NCBI GenBank assembly: GCA_030544215.1
Contig: JARZZO010000004.1
Coordinates: forward strand, 16,914,501 to 16,978,500
DNA from: Zantedeschia hybrid cultivar
Lineage: Eukaryota > Streptophyta > Magnoliopsida > Alismatales > Araceae
Direction of reading: 5' to 3'
DNA length: 64,000 bases
In this document: one piece after another, positions 11,999 to 22,200 of the stretch
Layout: each line of letters begins with the position of its first letter
How positions within the stretch are numbered: position 1 is the stretch's first letter
Translations under genes and position numbers: made by a program
Notes under the pieces: model-generated
What the model was told of the DNA's origin: nothing
The model's database searches: none
The model's input: only the letters and a program-made list of their open reading frames with translations

Positions 11999-13060
11999 GA
12001 CATCTGTATAGGAAAACATCGGCTGTACATTTCATAACCGTTCATCATCATTATAAAAGGCTTCCTTGCCTTTATCTAATTCCTTTCTTTCATTTTCTGA
12101 ATTCAAAAGTCTTTATCCCTCTTCATAGGATCATCGTAGCCATGAAGGCTTCTTTATTTCTTTAAACTATATAATAAACATATATGATAAAATATAGCTT
12201 AAAATTCTTTTGGAGCTTGAGATTCCACATCTTCATTTCTTTTATAACTCATACGAATTTGGATGGACTCGGTCTATTATTTCACATTCCTTTTCATAAT
12301 GGGAAACTTTCATAGAGGTTTCATATTTAAACATGCAAATGACTTTTTGTGATGGGAAGTCTCCAATTTGGAGTTGTCCCTTAACTATATTCATAGGGGT
12401 TTCGTCATAGCATCGTAAGTTCTCATACCATACCACTACATCATATTTTCACTATTAAAACATCACGAAATCCGAAATAAAATCTTAATGAAAACATAGT
12501 TCTAATGATATGCTGAACAACTCACTTTCATGCTTTATAAAGTCCACTCATGATTGTCCTTAATTCAGAAAATAACCGAACAACATCTCCCCGTATATCT
12601 ACATGTTTCTACACTCCAGTTCCCACAAGAAACCCAAAAGTAAGGAAAATCACAAGTAGAGGTATCACCCTACCTCTTAGTAGTGAAAACCCGAGCCAAG
12701 AGAAGCTCCTCCGTCCATTTGTAGATGAAAAACGCCGTTGTAGTCTCAGAAATGATGAAGAATCCTCCACTGCAGTCCTCTTTTCTTACTTGTATCTTCT
12801 TCTCTTCAAGAGTTCTTCAAGAACTCTTTTACTTTTATCAACATTCTCACTCTAACTTCTAATTTCTCCTTCTTCTCTCTCAAAATCTCAATCTAACTCA
12901 CTGTTTTCACCCTTCTCTCACTGACCAACCCACTTTCTCTCTCTAACCAGCACTCTTTTATCTCTCTAATAGGCTCTCTCTAGCACTCTCACAATTGCTC
13001 TCTCTTTTTATTCTACTCACTCCCTTCTTCACTTTCTTCTTCTACCTCACCGCCAAATTC
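11999..13060. other. Unassigned AT-rich region
   Basis: No gene recognised. Composition becomes pyrimidine-rich (CTCTCT-type) from about 12850. Read on the minus strand this lies downstream of the TATA-like box at 13273-13282, so it may be the transcribed leader of an LTR-like unit. Confidence 0.4.
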
Positions 13061-13390
13061 CCTCTTTTATCTCACTCTTTTTCTCTTTCTCTCACTTCTT
13101 TCTCTCTCTAACAGTCCTCTCTTTCTCTCTCTAATCTCCCCCACTGCCTCTCTCTCTCTTCCTCCCTGCTCCCTCTCTCTTTCTCCCTGCTTCCCCTCTC
13201 TTTCTCCACCCTGCACTGCCCCTCTCTCTCCCTCTTTCTTTCCTTTTTTCTGCTGGACAGCCAGCCTACCCCCTTTATATAGAGAGGTAGGCGGTTTGGC
13301 CAGGGAAGGGGGAGGCGGCAGCCGCCAGCCCCCCTTGGAATGCTGGCCAGCTGGTTCCAGCTGAACCCAGCTGGCCCCAGCTGGCCATTG
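13060..13390 (-). repeat. GC/pyrimidine-rich LTR-like module (copy 2)
   Basis: A polypyrimidine tract (13060-13250) is followed by CAGCTGGCC-type repeats (13335-13390). A minus-strand CTATATAAAG lies at 13273-13282. Layout resembles the modules at 4300-4640 and 21880-22110. Long open frames across it are compositional and were not called. Confidence 0.5.
13273..13282 (-). promoter_or_regulatory. TATA-box-like element of LTR-like module
   Basis: Minus-strand CTATATAAAG followed by a G run. It lies just downstream of a dense array of TGGGCY motifs (13390-13670) in the same orientation, which is a promoter-like arrangement. There is no direct evidence of transcription. Confidence 0.45.
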
Positions 13391-13675
13391 GGCCAGCCCA
13401 CTCAAACCAGGCCCAACAAGCCCAATAAGATAGCCCCACTAGCCCATTAGCCAAGCCCAATAGAAGTCCATTTATGAACCAATAAAATCCCATTAACTAT
13501 GGCCCATTACAGCCCATTAGTGACCCATTAAAAGTCCATTAAATACCCAATAATTTTAGCCCACTAATAACCCATTTACAGTCCACTAACAGCCCATTAA
13601 ATATACTTAAACACAGCCCAAACCTAATCTTTTTAAGGCCCATTTTGGTTTAGTTTAAAAGCCCATTTACATGAT
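13390..13675 (-). repeat. Degenerate tandem array of GCCCATTA units
   Basis: Units of the type AGCCCATTA/GTCCATTA/ACCCAATA recur every 12-20 bp. On the minus strand they read TAATGGGCT, carrying the TGGGCY core known as the plant site II motif. The array precedes the TATA-like box at 13273-13282. Confidence 0.65.
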
Positions 13676-13948
13676 TAGAGTCTCATACTTTATGGACCAT
13701 TAATCCACCAATTGTTCATATGTTCTTATTAATTTTTTTGTGGGTTTCTTACACACTCTCTCTCCTCTTCTATCTTTCTTATTCTCTCTCTACCCCCCAC
13801 CAGTGGGGAGTGAAAGTAGAACCGGTGGGGGGTCCCCCTCTCTTTCTTCCCTTCCCTTCTTTCTTTCTTCTTTGTTTCCATGCCCCTGTTAAAAAAAATC
13901 TGTCACACAACACCTTGAACAGCTCCCAACAACATTCCCCATGCCTCA
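13675..13948. other. LTR-like tail with CACCGGT-type blocks
   Basis: Contains CCCCCCACCAGTGGGG and ACCGGTGGGGGGTCC at about 13794-13835, matching the modules near 4460-4590 and 21970-22070. No gene is visible. Confidence 0.45.
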
Positions 13949-13959
13949 ACCTGTACCAC
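13949..13959 (+). repeat. Left target-site duplication of LINE-3
   Basis: ACCTGTACCAC, identical to 15136-15146, with a one-mismatch copy at about 14897-14906. It immediately precedes the T run that is the LINE-3 A tail on the minus strand. Confidence 0.75.
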
Positions 13960-14906
13960 TCTTTTTTTTTTTTGAAGGCAGCGAAAGCCACTTTCATTCA
14001 TTGATAATAACAAAAAAATACATAGACAGAAAAATAAAAACTCAGTATATGTCCATTAAGATAGTAGACATTACAGAAAGCTCAGGGCCCACACAGAAAA
14101 CCCCCCCAATAAAAGTAGAACCCTTCTTCACAAACAAACCCCTCAGATTAAAAACAGATTTCCATTGTACAATTTGCTTCGGATAAGTCTTGCCCATATG
14201 GATTAATCATCCCTCTCTACCCTCCGCATCTATTTTACCAAACAAGTTTGATTGATGTTCTGAATTGATACTAAACATGCTCCCCCTTCCTCTGTACTTC
14301 TGCAAACAAATTTCCATCCTATATGATGACCTCCCTTCACTTCCAGATTTTTATCTTTTCAAAAGAAAGTTGTTCTAATTGCCTCCAATTTCTTACAAAT
14401 TATTTTAGGAATAGCAAAGATGGATAGATAATCATTAGCCAAGGTAGAGAGCACTAATTTGGATAAAATCTATCTCCCCCCTGCTGAAAGAAGGGATCAT
14501 TTCCATCCTTGAAGCTTTAATTCAAACCTCTTGACCAAAGGATTCCAATCAGAGCATTTTAGCTTCCTGTCAGAAAGAGGTAGTCCGAGATATGGAATAG
14601 GGAAAGAAACATATTGAACATTTATCAAATTTGATGTAACAACATTCTTATCCTCTGAAACATTAACTCCCACCATTTCACTTTTTGAGAAGATGATTTT
14701 AAGCTCAGTTACAACTTCAAGGATTTTCAGCAAAATCTTCAAATTAACAATATTTTCTTCCTTCGTGGATGAAAATAAAATTGTGTCGTCTGCATACTGA
14801 ATGTGAGAAATATCCTCTTCTATCCTTCTAACTTTGATACCCTCAATAATATGGCATTCCCTTGCCCTATTCCACATGGTACTCATGACCTGGCCAACAT
14901 GTACCA
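13960..14906 (-). mobile_element. LINE-3: 5'-truncated, internally deleted L1-type LINE
   Basis: The T run at 13962-13973 is the A tail. Upstream (higher coordinates) lie the 3' UTR and a reverse-transcriptase C-terminal fragment readable at 14497-14880 (VGQVMSTMWN, ISHIQYADDTILFSS, then YLGLPLSDRKL). YADD is intact near 14790. Compared with LINE-2, the stretch matching about 10815-11790 of LINE-2 is missing, an internal deletion of roughly 1 kb. The 5' end is truncated within the reverse transcriptase near 14895. Confidence 0.88.
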
Positions 14907-15135
14907 AGGATGGCAATCTCAGTATCGGTACCAGTACCAATGGGTACCGATACCAATACATATCGGTATCGGTATCGGCCGGTACCGGCCAATAAAAAAA
15001 TAATAAAAATATTTTATTATTATTTTACTACAAAGACCGGTATCGACCGATCCGGAGGGTATCGGTAACGGTCCCGACCGATACTGGTACGTATCGGTCG
15101 ATACGTATCGGTATCGACCGATACTGCCAACCATG
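14906..15135. mobile_element. Mutator-like MITE with GTAC/CGATAC-rich inverted halves
   Basis: Left end AGGATGGCAATCTCAGTATCGG, right end ...CGATACTGCCAACCATG; the right end reversed reads CATGGTTGGCAGTATCGG, an inverted terminal match. The core holds an AT-rich spacer (about 14990-15030). Flanks are ACATGTACCA (left) and ACCTGTACCA (right), a 9-10 bp duplication with one mismatch, the size typical of Mutator-like elements. The insertion struck the right target-site duplication of LINE-3. Confidence 0.75.
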
Positions 15136-15146
15136 ACCTGTACCAC

Positions 15147-15779
15147 ACCCCCTATCTCCCCCCTCCCTCGTTCTTATCCTAAGGAATTGTGCGCCATGGA
15201 AGCACAAATGTCAGTCACATTGGGAGCATCGCCATGGCCAATGAGCTTCATGCTCTCCTCAAAAATGGCACCTGGATGTTGATCCCTCGGCAGCCGATAT
15301 GCATGTTGTTCATTGCAAATGGCTCCTCTGCACCAAACATCAACCAGACACTTCCATGGAATGCTACAAAGGAAGGAAGAAATAGTCAGGGATCGGGGAC
15401 AAACACCTTCAGCACCGCCATCCAGCCAGCCAGCTGCTATGCGACCCATTCTATCCATTGTTGCTGCCAACCGTGGGCCCATCCACCAGCTGGACATCAA
15501 CAATGCCTTCCTCAATGGCTCCTTTCAAGAGATTTTGTAAATGAGCTGACCCCCTGGCTTTCTCAATCCATGTCATTCAGATCCAGGCCACATTTGCCTC
15601 CTTCAAAAGCTAGTCTATGGCCTCAAACAAGCGCCATGTATATGGTTCATGCAGGTAAGTTCCTTTCTTGGCCAGCTCGATGTCCCGAGTTCAAAGACAG
15701 ATGCCAGCATCTTCATTTACCATAGTTGTGGTACTATGCTTTACATGCTTGTGTATATCGATGACATCATTCTTACGGG
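15147..15779 (+). pseudogene. Ty1/copia pol fossil: reverse-transcriptase N-terminal part
   Basis: Readable copia reverse-transcriptase blocks in shifting frames: AMANELHALLKNGTWMLIP (15231-15287), HQLDINNAFLNGSFQE (15484-15533), LVYGLKQAPC (about 15611), then DASIFIYHSCGTMLYMLVYIDDIILTG. The YIDD active site is at 15754-15765. There are several frameshifts. The coding sequence breaks off at an inserted MITE (15787) and resumes at 16253. Confidence 0.88.
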
Positions 15780-15786
15780 GAACAAC

Positions 15787-16252
15787 CATAGTTGTCAATC
15801 TCATCCCACTCTGTGTCCAATTTTTCTATTTGGGTGGGACGTACCAGTGTCCCATACAAGTCTGATGTCCCATTCCGGAATTCTTTTTCATACACATTCC
15901 GACAAATGTAAAACACATGTATACAATAAATAATATGAAATTAAACATATAAATATAGAAATAACACAATATTAATGCAATAAAAGTGTTTATGATGGAT
16001 TTATGGGTTTATAAAAGAATATATTCATCAAAGGAACCTCCAAAGTAGTTTACAAGGAGCTTAAGTGGTTAGGAAAATGTCGGGTTAAAACATAAATTTC
16101 TGGTTAGGATAAGCCAGGACAGGCCAAGACGGGCTGGGACAAATTGGTACGGGCTGGGACAAACCAAGACAATTTCTAGTACGAATAGGAAATTGTCCCG
16201 TCTTGTTTTCTCACTGGTAAAGGACGGGACAGGATGGGATTGACTACTATAA
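15787..16252. mobile_element. hAT-like MITE inserted in copia pol
   Basis: Flanked by a perfect 7-bp duplication GAACAAC at 15780-15786 and 16253-16259. Inverted termini are ATAGTTGTCAATCTCATCC (left) and ATAGTAGTCAATCCCATCC (right, reversed). The interior is AT-rich, with GGGAC/GTCCC-rich subterminal repeats near 16110-16240. There is no coding capacity. Copia protein sequence is continuous across the insertion once the element and one duplication copy are removed. Confidence 0.82.
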
Positions 16253-17190
16253 GAACAACTCCATCAGCCTGCAGCAGATGATTCATAAGTTACCATGTAA
16301 GTTTACCTTCATAAGCCAAGTGAAACATTTCTTAGGCATTGAAGTCATTCACAACTCTAGTGGTCTTCCGCACTCCCAACAGTGCAATGTACCAGCTATT
16401 TCATCACACTGAAAATGCTAGAATCCAAATGCCTCCTAAGCCCCTCTCCACCATCAACATCGCACTCTCAGCATGATGGACAACCTCTTAACTTCCCTCT
16501 TTAACATAGGCAAGCTGTAGGAGCCCCTCCAATATGTACTAACCAGACCAAAGATACTACTTGCTGTCCACTGTGCATCCCAATTCATGCATGCGCACAC
16601 TGATGTTTAATGGCAACCCGTAAAAGGGAATTTGCAGTATAAAGCAAGCACCACAGCTCAGGTTTCTCATCTCAAGAACATAAGCTCTTCACTCCAAGCT
16701 TACTCCAATGCAGACTGGGCAGGTAACCCTGATGATGACGAATCCCAGGTGGCTACCATATCTTCCTCCACAACAACCTGATCTCATTGTCAGCCATGAA
16801 ACAACAGGCACTCTTCAACTGAAGTAGAGTAACGGGCTGTTGCAAATGCTGCTGCTGAACTCCAATAGGTACAGTATCTCCTCAATGAGCTCCGACTCTG
16901 AGTGCAGCCACAGGCAACTCCCACATTGTGGTGTGACAACCTGGGTGTTGCATCGCTTATCTTGTTACATTCTATACTCATAAAAAGCACATCTAGATTG
17001 ATCTTCATTCATTTCATGTGTGATCAGACTAAGTCTGGAGAACTTGAGGTTCGCCACACCCTCACTTCCAACCACTGGCAGACATCATGACTAAGGGACT
17101 CCCAGCACTTCAGTCCAAAGCCTTTCATTACAAGCTTCAAGGAAGACTTTTGCTCGCAAAGGCATATCAACAGCATCAGTTTGAAAGAGA
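16253..17190 (+). pseudogene. Ty1/copia pol fossil: reverse-transcriptase C-terminal part and RNase H
   Basis: Continues the copia frame after the MITE: FISQVKHFLGIEVIHNSSG (about 16310-16370), YSNADWAGNPDDD (about 16706-16745) and an RNase H region. The latter shows EVEYRAVANAAAELQ, then TLWCDNLGVASL (about 16930) and SGELEVRHTLTSNHW (17035-17080), ending in the usual tail near 17180. Multiple stops are present. No LTR could be matched at either side. Confidence 0.85.
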
Positions 17191-18620
17191 CTGCAGTGTT
17201 CAAATTGTTTCAGCTCATCTCAACAACTTGTAATGCTTTATCTATGATTTACTTAAAATGAAAAAGATCTCAGTGATTTATTACTTCCTTAGAATGTGTA
17301 TTTCAAGTTCTTCCCTATGCGAGCTCCCTTGAGAAGCCGCTGCTTACTGCTCCATAAAATAATAAGGATAAAGAATGATGCAAAAACAAAATACTACTAG
17401 AAGTGACTTAGCCCGACGTTAGGAGAGTCAAGGTCCGGGCTTGTCCCTACATAGTATAGAATAACCGTTGTTCGCTTACTTTCTAAGGTATAATCTCCGA
17501 TTTCAGAGCTGGCACGGGAGAAAGCAGCCAAGCAGCAAGAGGAAGGGAATAGCTTCGCAACGCATGGACCGGGTGAGCAGGGATGCAGCCCCGTGGAGGC
17601 GTGGACCGCTTGTTGGCTTTTTCATATCTGCTGTCCCAGCTGAGTTCTGCTATAAACTAATTATAGTTGCATAGCCAGTGATGTATGTGCCAGGAAGTTT
17701 CTGAAGAAGCAGGCTACTACCCGCAAATGCCCCGCCCGTAGGTTTGTTTGTCATTGGGAAAGATTCATTGCTCGTTCTGTGGTTATCAGTATAACCATCC
17801 GAGATGCTCTCACATCTACCCTTATCTGTGACAACACTCATGGACCTCTGTACAATATGGTGAATTTACAATAGCTGCAGCCTAATGTTCACAATAGTTA
17901 CTGGCCTTTTGCACACAATCAAGTTTTGTATGCATTTCAGAAGATCCTCCAAAGACAGAATTAAACTCGTATGACACATACGTCTCTTCAGGTTACAAAT
18001 GGGCTCCCACAAAATACCCTGAAGACCACCATCTCCTCCCACAATCACTCGTATGACACATAACTCTTCTTTGGGTTACACATGGACACCCACAAAATGC
18101 CCTGAAGAAGATGTGACCGGTTCATGTGCCCAGACCCTGTTTCAAATAGAAAGTTGCAAAAAGAAATGGCCATTCCATCAATCTTAATAAGAAAACATTC
18201 AAAAAGATATTCTATTCGAGCACGCAGACCAGACATGTCAAAGGAATGAGTTATATTCTTCAATTTTCTTCAGAAAAGTAAGAACACTGGTTGTAACACT
18301 CCTCCTATCCCAGAATGACTGTCTGGTCCAAACCATCCCCCACCCCCCTCTGCCCCAAATCGTCAATCTACTTGATTGAAATTAATCCACAAGTACTCTA
18401 AATTCCCCAAATTACTAGTCAATAGAAGAAGTGTTTCTAAGATGAAATGCAAGGCAATCTGCAGAGTGATCTTGTAAAAACAACATGCATTGTCAGATAT
18501 CTAAACTGCAATCACAAGGTACCTTGAAAAATGTGGTGTTCTCTTCCCAAGAGATGGTCATTGTGGTGATTTCTTATTCTAGACCTAATAGGCTCCAAAG
18601 GAAGCCCCCCATCACCAAAC
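17190..18620. other. Unassigned region with an imperfect 82-bp tandem duplication
   Basis: No gene recognised. Two related units begin at about 17968 and 18050 with CGTATGACACATA and both contain CCCACAAAATRCCCTGAAGA. The open frame at 17468-17674 shows no domain. Confidence 0.45.
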
Positions 18621-18624
18621 TGCT

Positions 18625-18800
18625 ATAAAAGTTCAGTCCAGTGCCATGAGGCTCCAGCCACTGTGTGGTCTGAGGAGGGTCAACTGTACACGGGCTTACC
18701 CTTGCTTTTCTGCAAAGAGGCTGTTTCTGGATTTGAAGTTTGAATCCATGCACTTTAGGTCAAAATGGAACAACCTTATCAAACTGCAGTGCTTGTTTTA
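18625..18800 (-). repeat. Au-like tRNA-derived SINE
   Basis: On the minus strand a head containing AAGGTTGTTCCATTTTGACC (about 18762-18781) is followed by a B-box-like AACTTCAAATCC at 18729-18740. Then come the body words AAACAGCCTCTTTGCAG and GGTAAGCCCGTGTAC and the tail GGAGCCTCATGGCACTGG near 18637-18655. These match my recollection of the Au SINE family common in angiosperms. The family name is from memory, not a search. Confidence 0.7.
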
Positions 18801-18890
18801 TTCCTAATATGCCTACAAACACGTGCATCTAACCTTGCCAAACCGCAATGCTTGTTTTATTCCTAAATATGCCTATAAACACCTACAAGA
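18785..18890 (+). repeat. About 60-bp direct duplication
   Basis: GCAGTGCTTGTTTTATTCC near 18787 and GCAATGCTTGTTTTATTCC near 18847, each followed by TAAtATGCCTAYAAACACSTRC. It abuts the head of the SINE. Confidence 0.65.
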
Positions 18891-20240
18891 TGAAAAGAAA
18901 AATAAATAAATGCATACACCACTCTATCAACACCTCCAAAAAATTAGAACAAGCTTACCGCATTAACAAAGAGGAAGACAAAATAAATAAAATAATGCTT
19001 ATTCTTAGTGGCAAGCTTTACAGATGGAAAGTGTAAATAAGCCTTATGTCCACAGGACAAAATGATGCAACCATAAGTGAAGGAGTGAGCTTCTAAATAC
19101 ACCAGACAGCCAGGCTGAACCTCTCTCCCACACCCATCCTTAGGCATGTGGATGTTTCATCGCCCACACGAACATAATCCTTAAAAGGCTGTAAGAAAAA
19201 GTTCACATATATGAATCCCTCTAATTATCAGTTCCAATCAACCGGATCAAAATGGAACCTACCACAAGCAACATCTTTGGAAATCTGTTCCTGTCGCTTT
19301 TCCACAATACCTCTTCAAAAGAGTTGTGTTTCATAAAATTTCCCACTGATCTAATTTACCTCGTTACAATAATTAAAATGTTATAAATTAATGTAGAATG
19401 CATAGGATGAATATGGTTGAATTTTCTTATTTTTAGGCTCCTAGGATTTGTGTATGTTAGAAGTTATTTCTCTGGAATGATGATACTAGCAATTAATATC
19501 AATTACAACAGCAATAACAACTGTGATTATAATGGTCCAGCATTTGAACATTTTATGATCTAATGTCACTCCTGCATGGACAACAAGAATCTATAACTAT
19601 GTCATCGAAGGCAAGGCAATCACCTAAGCGACAAAATGAGACAATGTGACACAATGATAGGTTGCCACACTGCAGCCCATGTCGCCTAGGTGATCACTCA
19701 AATAACTTAGATCTAATAAGCAATCAGCTCAAACCACCTCCTTCCACCCGAGCCAGCATTAGACTATCTCATATCATCATCTAGACTTGTCACCTAGGTG
19801 ATAACTCAAATTGCCTGGATCAACTAAGCAGTTGTGAGACTTAATTTTCTCTCTCTTACTCTCTTGTTCTTCTTTGAAAAAGGATTTGGTATTTTTGAAA
19901 AGAGAGCTTTAGCTTTGAAAGAGAAATTTGGAGTCTAAAAGAAACATGTTCTTCCTTTTTTTTAGACGTAGACTTTGAGAATCTGGGGTCGATCCTCAAG
20001 TCTAAATTCTGGATCAAGCGTGGATACGTGTTCTTGACCTCTCCCCACTGACCTTGGTCAGTGTTAATTACGTCAGTTATTAACTGGCAACCATTAATTA
20101 ACCGTCCGTTATGGCCCGTTGCTAAAACAGGAATGAAATGAAATACTTTGATGAAATGAACATGTGCGGGCAGAATTGAACATATATCAGTTTATTTGAA
20201 TTCATTTTGTTACAACGCCTCACTTTTGATCATTTCATTG
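18890..20240. other. Unassigned region with an inverted-repeat element remnant
   Basis: No gene recognised. At about 19600-19810 words of the type GGCAATCACCTAAGCGAC and GTCGCCTAGGTGATCAC occur in both orientations. They resemble the common plant MITE-like element also seen at 33545-33660. Near 20100 the sequence begins to resemble the repeat unit of the following array. Confidence 0.45.
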
Positions 20241-21720
20241 ATTGGAATGAATCATTTGAGATTTGGTCACTCTACCAATGAGAGTGAAATATAACTTCAT
20301 GGTCAATCCGTCATTATGAAAGAACCAAGCAACTTAATGGTCATTCTACTAATAGGAATGAACTACAAAAAGTGAATATCGGTCACTCTACCAATAAGAG
20401 TGAGCCACGGCTTCATGGTCAATCTGCCAATAGAAGAGAACCAAGACATTGATTTATTGGTCAAAGAACCACATATATAATTAATTAACGCTTTGGCCAT
20501 TCAACCAATATAAATGAACCATATGCGTAATTAATGAAACTTTGGCCATCCAACCAATATGGATGAGCCACATTCTTTTTATTTAGCAAGCAATATGCAA
20601 CTTTGGTCATTCAACTAATATGAATGAACCACATCTTTTATTTAGCAAGCATGCAACTTCGGCCATTCAACCAATGTGAATGAACCGCATTTTTTTAAAA
20701 TATGTAACTTTGGCCATCCAACCGATATGAATGAGCCACATCTTTTATTTAGCAAACGTGCAACTTCAGTCATTCAACCAATATGAATGAACCGCATTTT
20801 TAAAACATGTAATTTTGGTCATTCAACTGATAAGAATGAGCCGCATCTTTTATTTTGACGAACATGCAACTTCGATCATTCAACCAATATGAATGAACCG
20901 CATTTTTTAAAACATGTAACTTTGACCATTCAACCAATAAGAATGAGCCGCATCTTTTATTTTGGCAAACATGCAACTTCGGTCATTCAACCAATATGAA
21001 TGAACCGCCTTTTTAAAACATGTAACTTTAGCCATTCAACCGGTATGAATGAGCCACATTTTTTATTTTAGCAAACGTGCAACATCGGTCATTCAACCAA
21101 TATGAATGAACCGTATTTTTTTAAAACATGTAACTTTGGCCATTCAACCGATAAGAATGAGCCGCATCTTTTATTTTAGCGAACATGCAACTTCGGTCAT
21201 TCAACCAATATGAATGAACCGCATTTTTTAAAACATGTAACTTTGGCCATTCAACTGATAAGAATGAGCCGCACCTTTTATTTTGGCAAACATGCAACTT
21301 CGGTCATTCAACCAATATGAATGAACCGCCTTTTTAAAACATGTAACTTTGGCCATTCAACCAGTATGAATGAACCACATTTTTTTATTTTAGCAAAACA
21401 TGCAACTTCAGTCATTCAACCAATATGAATGAACCGTATTTTTTAAAACATGTAACTTTGACCATTCAACTGGTATGAATGAACCATATTAAATAAAGAT
21501 GCAAGAACATAAACATGGAAACACATATATTAATAAACATGAAACTTATGACCATTCAACCAGTATGAACGAACCATATTAAATAAACATGCGGGAACAT
21601 AAACATGGAAACACATATATTAATAAACATGAAACTTATGGCCATTTAACCAATATGAATAAACTGTATTTTTTTATTATATGAAACTTTAGTCATTCAA
21701 CCAATATGAATGAACCATGC
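20241..21720. repeat. Long tandem array of covarying hairpin cassettes (array 2)
   Basis: About 25-30 cassettes of roughly 26 nt, each able to fold as a 9-bp stem with a single bulged A and a 7-nt loop: left arm GGTCATTCA or GGCCATTCA, loop like ACCAATA, right arm TGAATGAACC or TGAATGAGCC. Arms often change together: CACTCT with AGAGTG (20275-20291; 20381-20406), CATCCA with TGGATG (20544-20569), GGT with ACC versus GGC with GCC throughout. From about 20640 to 21480 two cassette types alternate as a dimeric unit of about 107 bp, separated by TTTTTTAAAACATGTAACTT and TTTTATTTTAGCAAACATG spacers. The last part carries a second duplication (taaacatggaaacacatatattaataaa...). Confidence 0.85.
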
Positions 21721-22200
21721 ATTTTTTTAATTACAAGAACATAAAAAATTAAGTGGGTTCCTCTATATATTTTTTTTTTAAGTACAGAAATTTTCTCCAA
21801 ATTCTTCTCCTTGTTCTTCACAAAAAAAAAAAAAAAAAAAAAAACCGTCCAGAGCCTCTTCTCTTCTTTCCCTTTTTTTGGCTCTTTTTCTGTGTGTTGC
21901 AGCAGCCGGCCCTAGGGGCCCTTTTATAGAGAGGAGGGGGAAAAGAAGGCAAGGAGGAAGGTGGGGAGCCAGTGGCACACCCCACCGGTGGAGGTGCCAC
22001 CGGTGGCACGCCCCACCGGTGGGGGGCTGCCAGCAGCCGCCAGCTGGCCAGCCGGTGGGGGGGAGCCACCGGTTGGCTCCCCACACCCTGTCTTCTTCTT
22101 TTTTTGTTCTCTTGCCCTTCTTTTCCCCTTTTTGTTTCATTTTTTTTTTGCCAAAAAAAATGTTTCAACAGCAGTCATATTAAACCACCTTCCCTTGCCT
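21721..22200 (-). repeat. GC-rich LTR-like module (copy 3)
   Basis: A T run and an A run (21769-21778; about 21823-21844) precede a block with CCACCGGTGG-type inverted words at about 21975-22070. The order hairpin array then GC-rich module is the same as at 4020-4640. Open frames across it are compositional. Confidence 0.6.
21921..21928 (-). promoter_or_regulatory. TATA-box-like element (TATAAAAG) of the LTR-like module
   Basis: Minus-strand CTCTATAAAAGGGCCCC. If transcription starts about 30 nt downstream, the RNA would run leftwards through the A/T runs and then the hairpin array. This is inferred from motif and order only. Confidence 0.45.

Noticed and set aside
13067..13493. Arg/Glu-rich and Trp/Gly-rich open frames
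   Set aside because: Product of a polypyrimidine tract and CAGCTGG repeats in an LTR-like module.
20241..21720. CRISPR array
   Set aside because: Spacers are themselves repeated, no cas genes, and the sequence is from a plant nuclear genome.
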